Assembly: GCA_021802745.1 (NCBI GenBank)
Contig: JAJZRK010000027.1
Span: 1 to 21,110, forward strand
Reading direction: 5' to 3'
Length of the DNA: 21,110 nucleotides
From: a bacterium
Lineage (GTDB): Bacteria > Gemmatimonadota > Gemmatimonadetes > Gemmatimonadales > Gemmatimonadaceae
The notes beneath the pieces are model-generated. The model was not told where the DNA came from. It saw only the letters and a program-made list of their open reading frames with translations, and searched no databases. Made by a program: the position numbers and the translations under genes. Every line of letters starts with the position of its first letter. Positions within the stretch are counted from its first letter, which is position 1. Below, piece by piece: positions 1 through 7,818 of the stretch.

Positions 1-85
1 CCGCGCCCATCCGCGCAATCCGCGGCAAGGCAGTGGCAGTAAGATCGTCCCTTCGCCAATCCCAGCCCATGCGATAGAATCAGGA

Positions 86-556
86 ATGCCCTACGTCCAC
101 CCCAGCGCCGTCATCATCGGCGATGTCACGCTCGGCCGCGATGCGTCGGTCTGGCCCACGGCGGTGCTGCGCGGCGACAGCGACGCGATCGTCATCGGCG
201 ACGAGACCAACGTGCAGGACGGCGCGGTCGTTCATGTGGACCCCGGCTTCCCCGTGCGCGTTGGCCATCGCGTGACCATCGGCCACCGCGCGGTGATCCA
301 CGGCTGCACCATCGAGGACGACTGCCTCATCGGCATCGGCGCGATCATCTTGAACGGCGCGGTCATCGGCACCGGCTCGGTGATCGGCGCCGGGGCCGTG
401 GTGCGCGAAGGGATGATCGTCCCGCCCGGCTCGCTCGTACTCGGCGTCCCCGGCAAGGTGGTGCGCGCGGTGGACGACGAACTGCGCGGCCGCATCGTGC
501 GCGGGGCGAAGGCGTACGTGGAGCGGTTGCGGGCGCTCGGAGCGTCCGGGCGCTGA
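86..556 (+). CDS. Gamma carbonic anhydrase-like hexapeptide-repeat protein
   Basis: The 156-residue protein is built almost wholly of left-handed beta-helix hexapeptide repeats (for example VIIGDVTLG, VIGTGSVIGAGAVV), followed by a short C-terminal helix, the standard layout of the YrdA/PaaY/CaiE gamma-carbonic-anhydrase-like group. Three histidines that would bind the metal are visible in VVHVD, GHRVTIGH and VIHGCT. Length matches the family (about 170). Members are cytoplasmic trimers that bind zinc or iron; some hydrate CO2 and others act as thioesterases or have no proven activity, so the exact reaction is not settled. A TAGAAT hexamer at 75-80 lies just upstream of the ATG at 86 and could be a -10 box giving a very short leader. 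It is followed 49 bp later by an esterase gene on the same strand. Confidence 0.9.
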   Translation: MPYVHPSAVIIGDVTLGRDASVWPTAVLRGDSDAIVIGDETNVQDGAVVHVDPGFPVRVGHRVTIGHRAVIHGCTIEDDCLIGIGAIILNGAVIGTGSVIGAGAVVREGMIVPPGSLVLGVPGKVVRAVDDELRGRIVRGAKAYVERLRALGASGR

Positions 557-605
557 CGGGATCGTGCCGCCCTAACGCCCGCCCCGTCGCCTCGTCCCAC
601 TCATC

Positions 606-1523
606 GTGAAGCCACTCATCATCCTCGCCGCGCTCGCGGCCGCCTGCGGCGGCTCCGGCAGCGCACCCTCGGTTCCGACGCCCATCGTGCGCGAACGCCT
701 CGACGTGCACTACGCGAACACGTCCAACGCCCAGCGCCTCGACCTGTACCTTCCCGTCATCGGCGATGGCCCGTTCCCGCTGATTGTCTGGATCCACGGC
801 GGCGCGTTTTCGGGGGGCAGCAAGGCGCTCGCCGCCAACTCGGCCGCGCGGCAAATGACGTCACGGGGATTCGCCATTGCTTCACTCGAATACCGGCTCA
901 GCGGCGAAGCGCTCTTTCCCGCGGGCGTGCTCGACCTCAAGGCGGCCATTCGTCACCTGCGCGCCAATGCAACCGCGTATCGCATCGCCCCCGACAAGAT
1001 CGGTGCGTGGGGGAGTTCGGCGGGCGGGCACCTCGCCGCCTTCCTCGGCGTCACCGGTGGCGTGGCCGAGTTCGACGACGCCACGCTCGGCAACGCGTCG
1101 CAGTCGTCGCGCGTGCAGGCCGTGGTTGATTGGTACGGACCGGCCGACATGCTGCAGATGGAACCCGACGCCGTGGCGCAAGGGTGCCCCAAATTCGGCG
1201 GCACCGGGCACGACGATGCGCGCTCGCCCGAAGGGCTCTGGCTCGGCGGCAAACCGTCGAGCATTCCCGACGTCGCGATGAAGGCCAGCCCCGTGACGTG
1301 GGTGAGCGCCGATGACCCGCCATTCATCATCCAGCACGGCGGCGTGGACTGCACCGTCCCCACCAACCAGGGGCGCCGCATGCGCGACGCGCTTCTTCCG
1401 TTGCTCGGCGCGTCGCGCGTGAGTTGGAGCGAGTTTCCGACGGACGGGCACGGTGGCCCGAGCTTCGGGGCGGCGGCGAACCTCGATACCATCGCCGCCT
1501 TCTTCGATCGCTGGCTGCGCTAG
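606..1523 (+). CDS. Lipoprotein alpha/beta hydrolase (esterase/lipase, BD-FAE/HSL-like)
   Basis: A 305-residue secreted esterase. It starts with GTG and a lipoprotein signal, MKPLIILAALAAAC, with Cys14 as the predicted lipidated residue and a Gly/Ser linker after it. The hydrolase fold shows the oxyanion motif HGGAF (64-68), the nucleophile elbow GSSAG with Ser138, an acid candidate Asp248 in VDCTVP, and catalytic His282 in DGHGG. These are the marks of the BD-FAE/hormone-sensitive-lipase-like esterases that deacylate small or carbohydrate esters. The substrate cannot be read from the sequence. No good Shine-Dalgarno precedes the GTG, but the signal peptide fixes the start. It probably sits in the outer or inner membrane facing the periplasm. 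Confidence 0.9.
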   Translation: MKPLIILAALAAACGGSGSAPSVPTPIVRERLDVHYANTSNAQRLDLYLPVIGDGPFPLIVWIHGGAFSGGSKALAANSAARQMTSRGFAIASLEYRLSGEALFPAGVLDLKAAIRHLRANATAYRIAPDKIGAWGSSAGGHLAAFLGVTGGVAEFDDATLGNASQSSRVQAVVDWYGPADMLQMEPDAVAQGCPKFGGTGHDDARSPEGLWLGGKPSSIPDVAMKASPVTWVSADDPPFIIQHGGVDCTVPTNQGRRMRDALLPLLGASRVSWSEFPTDGHGGPSFGAAANLDTIAAFFDRWLR

Positions 1524-1604
1524 GCGCTCTATCGCGAAGCGCAGCCAGCATGAAATCGTCGGTGCAGCCGGCAAGCGCCGGTCAGCGCCGCCAACATCCG
1601 ACCG

Positions 1605-2123
1605 TCAGCGCCGCACGACGCGCGCCTTCATGGCGGCGCGCTGTTCCTCGCTGATGAGCGGCGAGTCGAGCAGCGGCACGAGCGTCCGGTAGCGCTCGAC
1701 GCTCAGGTCGGTGCGGCCATGTTGCTGATAGAGCAGTCCCGCCTCGAGCACGGCGCGCGCCTGCCAGTCGGGGCGGCCGTACCGCACCGCCGCGTCGGCG
1801 AGCGCGTCGAGCCATTGGGCGGCCCGCACCTCGCGCCCTCGGCTGAACTCGAGCGTGGCGAGCGCCCACAGCGGCTCGCCCGGAAACTCGCCCACCGAGT
1901 CGCTGTACGCGATCAGCGAGCGATACACCGCGCGGGCGCCGCCGACGTCGCCCATTGCGAGACGCCGGTCGATTTCGCGATTCATCAAGATCGAGCGCGA
2001 TGTCGTGTCGCGATGCAGCACGACCGGGCGGGGGAGCGTGGCGAACGTCGAGTTCACCGGCTTGGTTGGGACGTCGCCGCGCAGGGCGAGCGACGCGACG
2101 AGCAACACGAGGGGCTGGATCAT
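1605..2123 (-). CDS. Exported TPR-like helical protein, unknown function
   Basis: A 172-residue protein starting with a hydrophobic signal-like segment (MIQPLVLLVASLALRG). The rest is a run of amphipathic helices with repeat-like spacing (REIDRRLAMGDVGGARAVYRSL, AAQWLDALADAAVRYG, RAVLEAGLLYQQHGRTDLSVERYR), which resembles two or three TPR units. GGAG seven bases before the ATG supports the start. It is convergent with the esterase at 606-1523. No enzyme motif is visible. TPR-like exported proteins usually scaffold protein contacts in the periplasm; that role is inference only. Confidence 0.7.
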   Translation of the reverse strand: MIQPLVLLVASLALRGDVPTKPVNSTFATLPRPVVLHRDTTSRSILMNREIDRRLAMGDVGGARAVYRSLIAYSDSVGEFPGEPLWALATLEFSRGREVRAAQWLDALADAAVRYGRPDWQARAVLEAGLLYQQHGRTDLSVERYRTLVPLLDSPLISEEQRAAMKARVVRR

Positions 2124-2481
2124 GGCGAGCTCCGAAAAGGGGATTGAATGAGCGGTGGGGGAGCGCTGTCGAGCGCTCTACCAAGCAATCCCCGCAACGT
2201 CACTGTTCCACTGGCCCTCGGTCTCGGTCGGGTACCGGGCCGGTATCGTCCGTACAGCGGTCTCGCCGCCTGCCGTCAGCCCTTCGCCGTAACCTCTTGC
2301 TTGTGCGCCGCGAAATGCTTCGCCGAGTGCGGGTGGTCTCTGCGCAAGACGTAATCCGGCTGCAGGAGTCACTGCGTGTCGGAAACTACCGACGCTGACC
2401 GATGAGTCACCGAACGGTAGCAGCTATGAGTGGCTGGCGCGATGGGAGACGTTGCCAATCGCCATCGAAGACAGGTCGCGA

Positions 2482-2514
2482 GTGGCATATGCCACCGTGC
2501 GTCGTGATATCACG
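2482..2514. promoter_or_regulatory. Two tandem perfect palindromes (possible operator)
   Basis: GTGGCATATGCCAC (2482-2495) and CGTGATATCACG (2503-2514) are both perfect dyads, with centres 20 bp apart, close to two helical turns. They lie in the otherwise empty 2124-2639 gap. No gene starts just downstream on either strand, so the regulated target is not clear. The rest of this gap shows no convincing gene. Confidence 0.35.
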
Positions 2515-2549
2515 GTACCTTCAGGGGCGCTAGGGCGACCTGCTGAACA

Positions 2550-2575
2550 GACCCGGCGTAGGCCGGGCCTTTCCA
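2550..2575 (-). terminator. Hairpin terminator for the 2640-3781 minus-strand pair
   Basis: Read on the minus strand, GGCCCGGC-CTAC-GCCGGGTC forms an 8-bp GC-rich stem (one G-U pair) with a 4-base loop, followed by TCTGTT. It lies about 70 bases past the stop codon at 2640. The T-tract is weak, so efficiency is uncertain. Confidence 0.5.
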
Positions 2576-2639
2576 GTTGATCCGAGATCGGTGAGGTGAC
2601 GATCGCCTCGCGATGGCGGACGGTCGCCCGCGAACGGCC

Positions 2640-2993
2640 CTACCGTTTCGGCGGGCGGAGCTCCGGGTGTCGCAAACGGAACATCGAGTCTGCCACGCGG
2701 TTCGCCTCCTTCAGCTTCATTGCGCGCACTGCAGTACGCACCAGAACAGCTCGCTGAGGAGACGCCATTTCACGTCGCTTACCGTCGAGCAGCCAGACCG
2801 TGTCTGGGAGAGCCAAGAGACGCATCTCACGCGATCCAGCCGTGCGCGCGTTGACGATAACCGTGTCGCCGCGAACCACGAGCGGCGCCGGTGCATTCGG
2901 GCGCTGCGAGCCGGCACTCGGTGCCTGCGCGCACACGACGCGGGGCAAGAAAAGCAACACACCGAGTAGCACGAACCGCGCGCGCACGATCAT
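2640..2993 (-). CDS. Small secreted protein, unknown function
   Basis: A protein of about 117 residues with a clear Sec signal peptide: basic start (MIVRARF), hydrophobic core (VLLGVLLFLP) and a CAQA cleavage-type site. The mature part is basic, with a short beta-like segment (PLVVRGDTVIVNA) and a basic helix near the end. I do not recognise the family. A GTG three codons upstream (3002) is possible, but the ATG at 2993 overlaps the upstream stop as ATGA, typical of coupled genes, so I prefer it. It is probably co-transcribed with the putative lipoprotein gene at 2990-3741. Confidence 0.65.
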   Translation of the reverse strand: MIVRARFVLLGVLLFLPRVVCAQAPSAGSQRPNAPAPLVVRGDTVIVNARTAGSREMRLLALPDTVWLLDGKRREMASPQRAVLVRTAVRAMKLKEANRVADSMFRLRHPELRPPKR

Positions 2994-3741
2994 TCCCAGC
3001 ACCCGTTTGCGCTGTACATGGTCGCAAGTATGTCCAGTGAAACTCGAATCTCACTGGAGTATACCGTTTCATTCTCCCACACCGCAACGGCGACTGCTGC
3101 TTGGGCGACGTTCTCCGTGGTCGGTTCCACGATTGCCGCTGCCAGCGCGAGCTCCATCTCGACCGTCAATCCCGCGACCAACTCCTGTTGTGCGTTGTAT
3201 TGTTGCGTCGTCGAGTAGATCGCGAGCGAGATGTCGGTGCACGCCTCGGCTTGATTCTCATGCATCAGACGACCCGAGAAGAGCGAGATAGCCGAGCTGG
3301 CGAAGCCTTTCGACTGCATTCGTATCGGTATTGATGCCGACGTGCGGGATTGCGCGATGAAACGGAGCACTTCAGATCGAGTCATGAGACGCCGTCCCGC
3401 GTGCAGTGCGCCTGCGACACGGTTGATGCTTGTTGCGGATTGCGCAAACCGAATCGTGATTGCGTGAACGGCCCGGTCATTCTCGCGGATCCGCTCCCTC
3501 CCATTCGCCACACGCGTGGCGAGGTCTGCGAGCGACGGCACGGCCTTCAACCGAATTTCAATGGCGTCTTGCGGCAGTCGCTGGCTGAGCTGCGTTGTTG
3601 CCACGACCCCCTCCAGTTGCCTTCGAATGGCAAGCGCCTCGGGTACGGCGTGCTCCCTGGTCTCCGTTGGTGCTTCGTCGCAGGCCGTTGCCAGCGCGAT
3701 CACGCGACACTTCTGACCACCTTCAGTGCGCTGAGCCTCAT
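2990..3741 (-). CDS. Putative lipoprotein, unknown function, likely frameshifted in its signal peptide
   Basis: The long reading frame ends at 2990 and encodes about 230 mostly helical residues after a lipobox-like ALATAC. In that frame the N-terminus is odd: a GTG at 3781 with a polar, non-signal sequence. In the next frame an ATG at 3741, with a good Shine-Dalgarno GGGAG (3750-3754, spacer 8), encodes MRLSALKVVRSVA before hitting TGA at 3700-3702. Joining the two frames with one added base near 3702 gives a textbook lipoprotein signal with Cys at about position 21. The most economical reading is a one-base loss in the signal peptide: a real pseudogene, a phase-variable site or a sequencing error. 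The mature protein has no motif I recognise. It overlaps the next gene by ATGA. Confidence 0.6.
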
Positions 3742-3825
3742 CTTCGCTGCTCCCTGAATAGGTGACATGGGCCCCGAACACGGGGCGGGAGCCGCGAAGA
3801 TAGCATCAGCTGGCGTGTCGCGCTA

Positions 3826-3838
3826 TTACATTATGTAA
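3826..3838. promoter_or_regulatory. AT-rich dyad TTACA-TTA-TGTAA
   Basis: A 5-3-5 inverted repeat in a GC-rich setting, about 85 bases upstream of the probable ATG (3741) of the minus-strand lipoprotein gene. It contains CATAAT on the minus strand, which could serve as a -10 box, but no matching -35 is visible. The 3782-4132 gap otherwise shows no credible gene. Confidence 0.25.
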
Positions 3839-4132
3839 CGACATGCAACAAGTCGCAGCGGATCCCGCATGCGCTGTTGCGCTATCCTTCTGTGATTCAA
3901 GGAGTTGGCTTCCGAGTTGGCCGGGTCTCCTGTCGTAGTCCGCTTTCGAAATCGACCGCGAGATCGCTCGTCGCCCGCCGACCGCGTCGATCGTCGCAAC
4001 CGACGGCAAACTCGATCCCAGTCGAGCGAGGATACCGAAGGACCGACCGCTGCACATGCGACGATAGCCGCAAATGTCTCCCCCGCCAGCACGGGCTCCT
4101 CATCCTCTCCGTCAGCGACAGCGATCCTCTAA

Positions 4133-4651
4133 TCAACGCGCAATCACCCGCTCATACACCGTGAACTGCCACCCCGAATGAAAGCGCTCGCCGCGCGCTT
4201 CGTAGCCGTGCCGCTCGTAGAACCGTCGCAGCGGCACGTTGGCCTGCAGCACATCGCAGCGCACCGCCGTCACCCCCTCGGCCGCGCATTGCTCGGCGGC
4301 CCGTTCCAGGCACCACCGGCCGATGCCGCGCCCCTGATGATCCGGGTGCACCGCGAGCCGGTTGAGGTAGCGCGCCCGCGCCGACGGATCGGCGAACGCG
4401 ATGCCGACATACGGATGCACCGGCAGCGGCCGCAGAAAATACGTCGCCACAACTACCCCGGCCCCCCGCCCGCCGTCCCTCACGGTAAACACAATCCCGT
4501 CACTCACATTCTCGACCACCCGCTCACGCGGGTACGCCGGCAGCCAGTTGGGAAAGCCGCGCGCGGCCAGCCGGTCGCCCGCCGCCGAGAGCAGGGCGTG
4601 CACGGCATCAACGTCGTCAGCCGAGGCGAGTGAAGCGAGGAGGATTGTCAC
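4133..4651 (-). CDS. GNAT family N-acetyltransferase
   Basis: A 172-residue protein with the GNAT fold. Motif A, the acetyl-CoA pyrophosphate loop, reads LNRLAVHPDHQGRGIG (about 96-111). It is followed by the helix RWCLERAAEQCAAEGV, motif B-like VRCDVLQANVPLRRFYERHGY and a final beta strand. The GTG start is chosen because the protein opens directly with the usual first strand and helix (TILLASLASADDVDAVHALL); no Shine-Dalgarno is visible. Members transfer an acetyl group from acetyl-CoA to an amine; the acceptor is unknown. It is a lone gene, divergent from nrdJ across a 490-bp gap. Confidence 0.88.
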   Translation of the reverse strand: MTILLASLASADDVDAVHALLSAAGDRLAARGFPNWLPAYPRERVVENVSDGIVFTVRDGGRGAGVVVATYFLRPLPVHPYVGIAFADPSARARYLNRLAVHPDHQGRGIGRWCLERAAEQCAAEGVTAVRCDVLQANVPLRRFYERHGYEARGERFHSGWQFTVYERVIAR

Positions 4652-4774
4652 GAGGAGGTAAGAAGGCGCGGGTTTGGCACCACGAGATGTAACCTGCCGT
4701 AGGGTCGCTCGTCGCTAATACGGCCCGTGCTTGCAGGCAAGAGCTGGCGCCGGGCATCTGAGAGCGGTACTATG

Positions 4775-4802
4775 AGCGCCCGCCTACGGGGCGCTTCGTT
4801 TT
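4775..4802 (+). terminator. Rho-independent-like hairpin with no upstream plus-strand gene
   Basis: AGCGCCC (4775-4781), a 7-base loop and GGGCGCT (4789-4795) form a perfect 7-bp stem followed by TCGTTTT. It faces plus-strand transcription, yet no plus-strand gene lies upstream within this gap. It may end a small RNA starting near 4680-4740 or act as an attenuator upstream of nrdJ. Confidence 0.45.
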
Positions 4803-4827
4803 CGGTCTGGGCGACTCGGCGGTGCAG

Positions 4828-4931
4828 TGTCAGTATCAGGCGATGCTGTAACAGTTTACGACATCGGTTACATATGCGCGCTTCGGTGTCGTTCTACTGT
4901 CGTAATCGGTGCCCTTCTGTCGTTATCAGTG
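4828..4931. repeat. Cluster of TGTCGT-type repeats upstream of nrdJ
   Basis: TGTCGT occurs at 4887-4892, 4898-4903 and 4918-4923, and inverted (ACGACA) at 4858-4863. Two copies extend into 17-bp direct repeats at 4895-4911 and 4915-4931, with 14 of 17 bases identical and an exact 20-bp period. A looser relative, TGTCAGTATCAG, lies at 4828-4839. The 20-bp phase puts sites on one DNA face, as expected for a regulator binding the nrdJ control region. Confidence 0.5.
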
Positions 4932-4934
4932 TCA

Positions 4935-4960
4935 CTGTGGGAAAGAGCAATTATCCACAG
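4935..4960. promoter_or_regulatory. Perfect DnaA box and inverted partner upstream of nrdJ
   Basis: TTATCCACA at 4951-4959 matches the consensus DnaA box exactly. TGTGGGAAA at 4936-4944 read on the other strand is TTTCCCACA, one mismatch from TTWTNCACA. Together they form an inverted repeat CTGTGG-N14-CCACAG. DnaA control of ribonucleotide reductase promoters is known for E. coli nrdAB; the same logic here is inference. A possible promoter, GTGACT-N17-TATTTC, lies about 15-45 bases further downstream. Confidence 0.5.
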
Positions 4961-5142
4961 GCTGCCAGTAGGAAAGTGACTCTGGTTCGCAAAGTTGCTA
5001 TTTCATAAGGGGTTACAGCGTTCTTGCGCGGACTCACGAACCGCGTAGCTTGACGCCCCTGCGCTTGATCGGTTCGGTTTGCCTCCCTGGCTCCATTTCG
5101 ATCAAGTCATTCAGGACTGATTTCATACTGCGGAGAAGTTCA

Positions 5143-7644
5143 ATGCCACTGCCCGTCAATCCTCCGGCGTCGCCCGACACGCTGTCCGCCAACGCGCGCA
5201 CCGTTCTCGAGAAGCGGTACCTCGTGAAGGACAAGTCAGGGAAGCCGACCGAGACACCGGAGGACATGTTCTGGCGCGTGGCGACTGTCGTGGCCGATGC
5301 CGATCGCCGCTACGGCGCGTCGGAGCAGCAGGTGTACGACACCGCGGTGCAGTTCTATGAATTGATGACCCAGCGCCGGTTCGAGCCCAACTCGCCGACG
5401 CTCATGAACGCCGGCCGTCCGCTCGGCCAGCTCTCCGCCTGCTTCGTGCTGCCGGTGGCCGACGCGCTGAGCAACGGCAAGGACGGCATCTACGACACGC
5501 TGACGTCCATGGCGCTCATCCACCAGAGCGGCGGCGGCACGGGCTTCAGCTTCTCGCGCCTGCGGCCGAGCGGCTCGATGGTGCGCAGCACCACCGGCGT
5601 GGCCAGCGGTCCCGTGAGCTTCATGAAGCTGTATGACGCCTCCACCGAGGCCGTGAAGCAGGGCGGCACGCGCCGCGGCGCCAACATGGGCATTTTGCGC
5701 GTGGATCACCCCGACGTGCTCGACTTCATCGCCTGCAAGGAAGACCTCACGCAGGTGGTGAACTTCAACATCTCCGTGGGCGTCACGCGCAAGTTCATGG
5801 ACGCGCTCAAGGCCGACGGCGAGTACGAGCTGATCCACCCCGTCTCCAAGCTGGCCGTCGGCAAGCTGAAGGCCAAGGACGTTTGGGACAAGATGATCAT
5901 GGGCGCCTGGAGGACGGGCGAGCCGGGCGTCTTCTTCATTGACGAAGCCAACAAGTACAACCCGGTGCCGCACCTCGGCGCCTACGAGGCGACTAACCCG
6001 TGTGGTGAACAGCCGCTTCTCGCGTACGACGTGTGCAACCTCGGCTCGGTGAACATCGGCATCTACGCCGAGGGTGGCTCGATGAACTGGGATGCGCTGC
6101 GCGCCGACATCCGACTGAGCACGCACTTCCTCGACAACATCATTGACGTCAACAAGTACCCGCTTCCCGAGATTGACGCGCTGAGCAAGAAGATTCGCCG
6201 CATCGGTCTTGGCGTGATGGGCTTCGCCGACGCGCTCATCAAGCTCGGCATCCGCTACGACTCGCCCGAGGGCGTCGAGTTCGGCCGCCGCGTGATGGAG
6301 TTCCTCGATGTCGAGGGGAAGGCGCAGAGCGAGCTGATGGCCAAGCAGCGCGGCGCCTTCCCCGAGTGGGCCAAGTCCATCTGGGGTCCGGACGAGACGT
6401 GCGCGCGCGACGAGGAAGGGAACCGCATTCGTCCCATGCAGCTGCTCCGCAACTGCAACGTGACGACGGTGGCGCCGACGGGGACCATCTCGATCATCGC
6501 CGGCTGCTCGTCGGGGCTGGAGCCGCTGTTTGCCGTGGCGTTCATGCGCAACCAGGCCGGCGTGATGATGCCCGACGTGAACGAGGACTTCGTGGCGATG
6601 GCCAAGGCCGGTGGCTGGTACAGCGACGAGCTGATGGAGCGCATCGCGAAGACCGGCACCATCAACCATCCCGAAGTGCCCGCGAAGGTCAAGGAGATCT
6701 TCCGCACGGCCAACGAGATTCCCGCCGAGTGGCATATCCGGATGCAGGCCGCCTTCCAGCAGCACTGCGACTCCGCGATTTCAAAGACGACGAACTTCGC
6801 GCACACCGCGACGCAGGACGACGTGCGCACCATCTATGAGTTGGCGTACGAGCTCAACTGCAAGGGCGTGACCGTGTATCGCGACGGGTCGCGCGACGGT
6901 CAGGTGCTTTCGACGGGCGCGACGGCCGATGCCGCGGCGAAGCGCAAGGGCGACAACGCCGCCGACACCAGCGAGCTGGTGGAGCTCAAGGAGCATGTCG
7001 CCGAGGTCGAGACCGAGAACGAGCGGCTCAAGAAGCTGCTGTTCGAGAGTGAAGCCGAGAACCTGAACCGGCGCATGAAGCGCGCGCGTCCTGGGAAGCT
7101 GCGCGGGACGACGATCCGCAAGGAGACGCCGCTCGGCGTGATGTTCGTGAACGTCACGGAAGACGAGAAGGGTCAGCCGTTCGAGGTGTTCATCAACCTC
7201 GGCAAGGCCGGCGGCAGCGCGATGGCCGACGCCGAGGCGCTCGGGCGCATGCTGAGCTTGGCGCTGCGCAGCGGGATTCCGCTGATGGAGATCCACAAGC
7301 AGTTGCGCGGCATCTCGAGCGATCGCGTGGTGGGGCTTGGCCCCAACAAGGTGATGAGCATGCCCGACGCGGTGGGCCAGGCGCTGTACGAGTGGTGGCA
7401 GGACAAGCAGGGGGTGCAGCAGGACCTCCTGTCGCCGCCCATCACGTCGCAGTCGTCGTCCGCGCCGATCCTTCAGATTCCCGTGCCGGTGCCTGTGTCA
7501 GCGTTCGCCGTACAGGAGCAGATGGAGCGGAACGTGCGCGACACGGGGGAGTTCATTGGGTCATGTCCGGATTGCGGGAGCCAGCTCGAATACGCTGAGG
7601 GGTGTGTGAAGTGTCACACTTGTGGGTTTTCGGAGTGCGGGTGA
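5143..7644 (+). CDS. nrdJ: Adenosylcobalamin-dependent (class II) ribonucleoside-diphosphate reductase
   Basis: An 833-residue class II ribonucleotide reductase that makes deoxyribonucleotides using a B12-derived radical, without oxygen. The ATG at 5143 is chosen because GGAG lies seven bases upstream; longer in-frame extensions lack such a site. The catalytic barrel shows the redox pair Cys100 (QLSACF) and Cys298 (YDVCNLGS) and the active-site NPCGEQ with Asn285, thiyl-radical Cys287 and Glu289, matching the spacing of Thermotoga NrdJ. The phosphate-binding APTGTISIIAGCSSG follows. Residues about 609-648 form a heptad-rich coiled coil, then a TSCPD domain (about 661-752) and a Cys-rich tail (C808, C811, C821, C824, C827, C832) that reduces the active site. 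It is a single-gene unit ended by the hairpin at 7678. B12 must be made or imported elsewhere. Confidence 0.97.
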   Translation: MPLPVNPPASPDTLSANARTVLEKRYLVKDKSGKPTETPEDMFWRVATVVADADRRYGASEQQVYDTAVQFYELMTQRRFEPNSPTLMNAGRPLGQLSACFVLPVADALSNGKDGIYDTLTSMALIHQSGGGTGFSFSRLRPSGSMVRSTTGVASGPVSFMKLYDASTEAVKQGGTRRGANMGILRVDHPDVLDFIACKEDLTQVVNFNISVGVTRKFMDALKADGEYELIHPVSKLAVGKLKAKDVWDKMIMGAWRTGEPGVFFIDEANKYNPVPHLGAYEATNPCGEQPLLAYDVCNLGSVNIGIYAEGGSMNWDALRADIRLSTHFLDNIIDVNKYPLPEIDALSKKIRRIGLGVMGFADALIKLGIRYDSPEGVEFGRRVMEFLDVEGKAQSELMAKQRGAFPEWAKSIWGPDETCARDEEGNRIRPMQLLRNCNVTTVAPTGTISIIAGCSSGLEPLFAVAFMRNQAGVMMPDVNEDFVAMAKAGGWYSDELMERIAKTGTINHPEVPAKVKEIFRTANEIPAEWHIRMQAAFQQHCDSAISKTTNFAHTATQDDVRTIYELAYELNCKGVTVYRDGSRDGQVLSTGATADAAAKRKGDNAADTSELVELKEHVAEVETENERLKKLLFESEAENLNRRMKRARPGKLRGTTIRKETPLGVMFVNVTEDEKGQPFEVFINLGKAGGSAMADAEALGRMLSLALRSGIPLMEIHKQLRGISSDRVVGLGPNKVMSMPDAVGQALYEWWQDKQGVQQDLLSPPITSQSSSAPILQIPVPVPVSAFAVQEQMERNVRDTGEFIGSCPDCGSQLEYAEGCVKCHTCGFSECG

Positions 7645-7677
7645 CGTAGCGTAACAATCGTACTCTTGCGTATCAGG

Positions 7678-7710
7678 GCGCCCCTCTCGACCTTTGGTTG
7701 AGGGGGGCGC
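7678..7710 (+). terminator. Strong hairpin downstream of nrdJ
   Basis: A 15-bp stem (7678-7692 with 7696-7710, two G-U pairs) closed by a TTT loop begins 34 bases after the nrdJ stop codon. There is no clean T-tract after it (GGTGTATATGG), so it may be Rho-assisted or chiefly protect the 3' end. Confidence 0.65.
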
Positions 7711-7818
7711 GGTGTATATGGCGTCACGGTAATGAGGCGTCGATCCGGAATGCCGCTCGTTCCCCGGTTCATGGATGCTCGCTGACGGCTCCTCATTCTC
7801 CTCAATCCGAAGCTGCAA

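Noticed and set aside
1568..1581. CCGGC-AAGC-GCCGG hairpin between convergent genes
   Set aside because: Only a 5-bp stem with no T-tract on either strand.
3905..4132. A 75-codon plus-strand frame from TTG
   Set aside because: Low-complexity Arg/Ser composition, Shine-Dalgarno touching the start codon, no family sequence.
4828..4960. Chromosomal replication origin
   Set aside because: Only one perfect DnaA box, no clear AT-rich unwinding element and no dnaA/dnaN/gidA neighbours; promoter control is simpler.
5143..5155. GCCACTG at the nrdJ start, resembling the B12-box of cobalamin riboswitches
   Set aside because: It lies in the coding sequence and none of the other conserved riboswitch elements is found upstream.
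5236..6765. A 509-codon open frame on the minus strand inside nrdJ
   Set aside because: It is an antisense shadow produced by high GC; its His/Val/Arg-rich translation has no domain.
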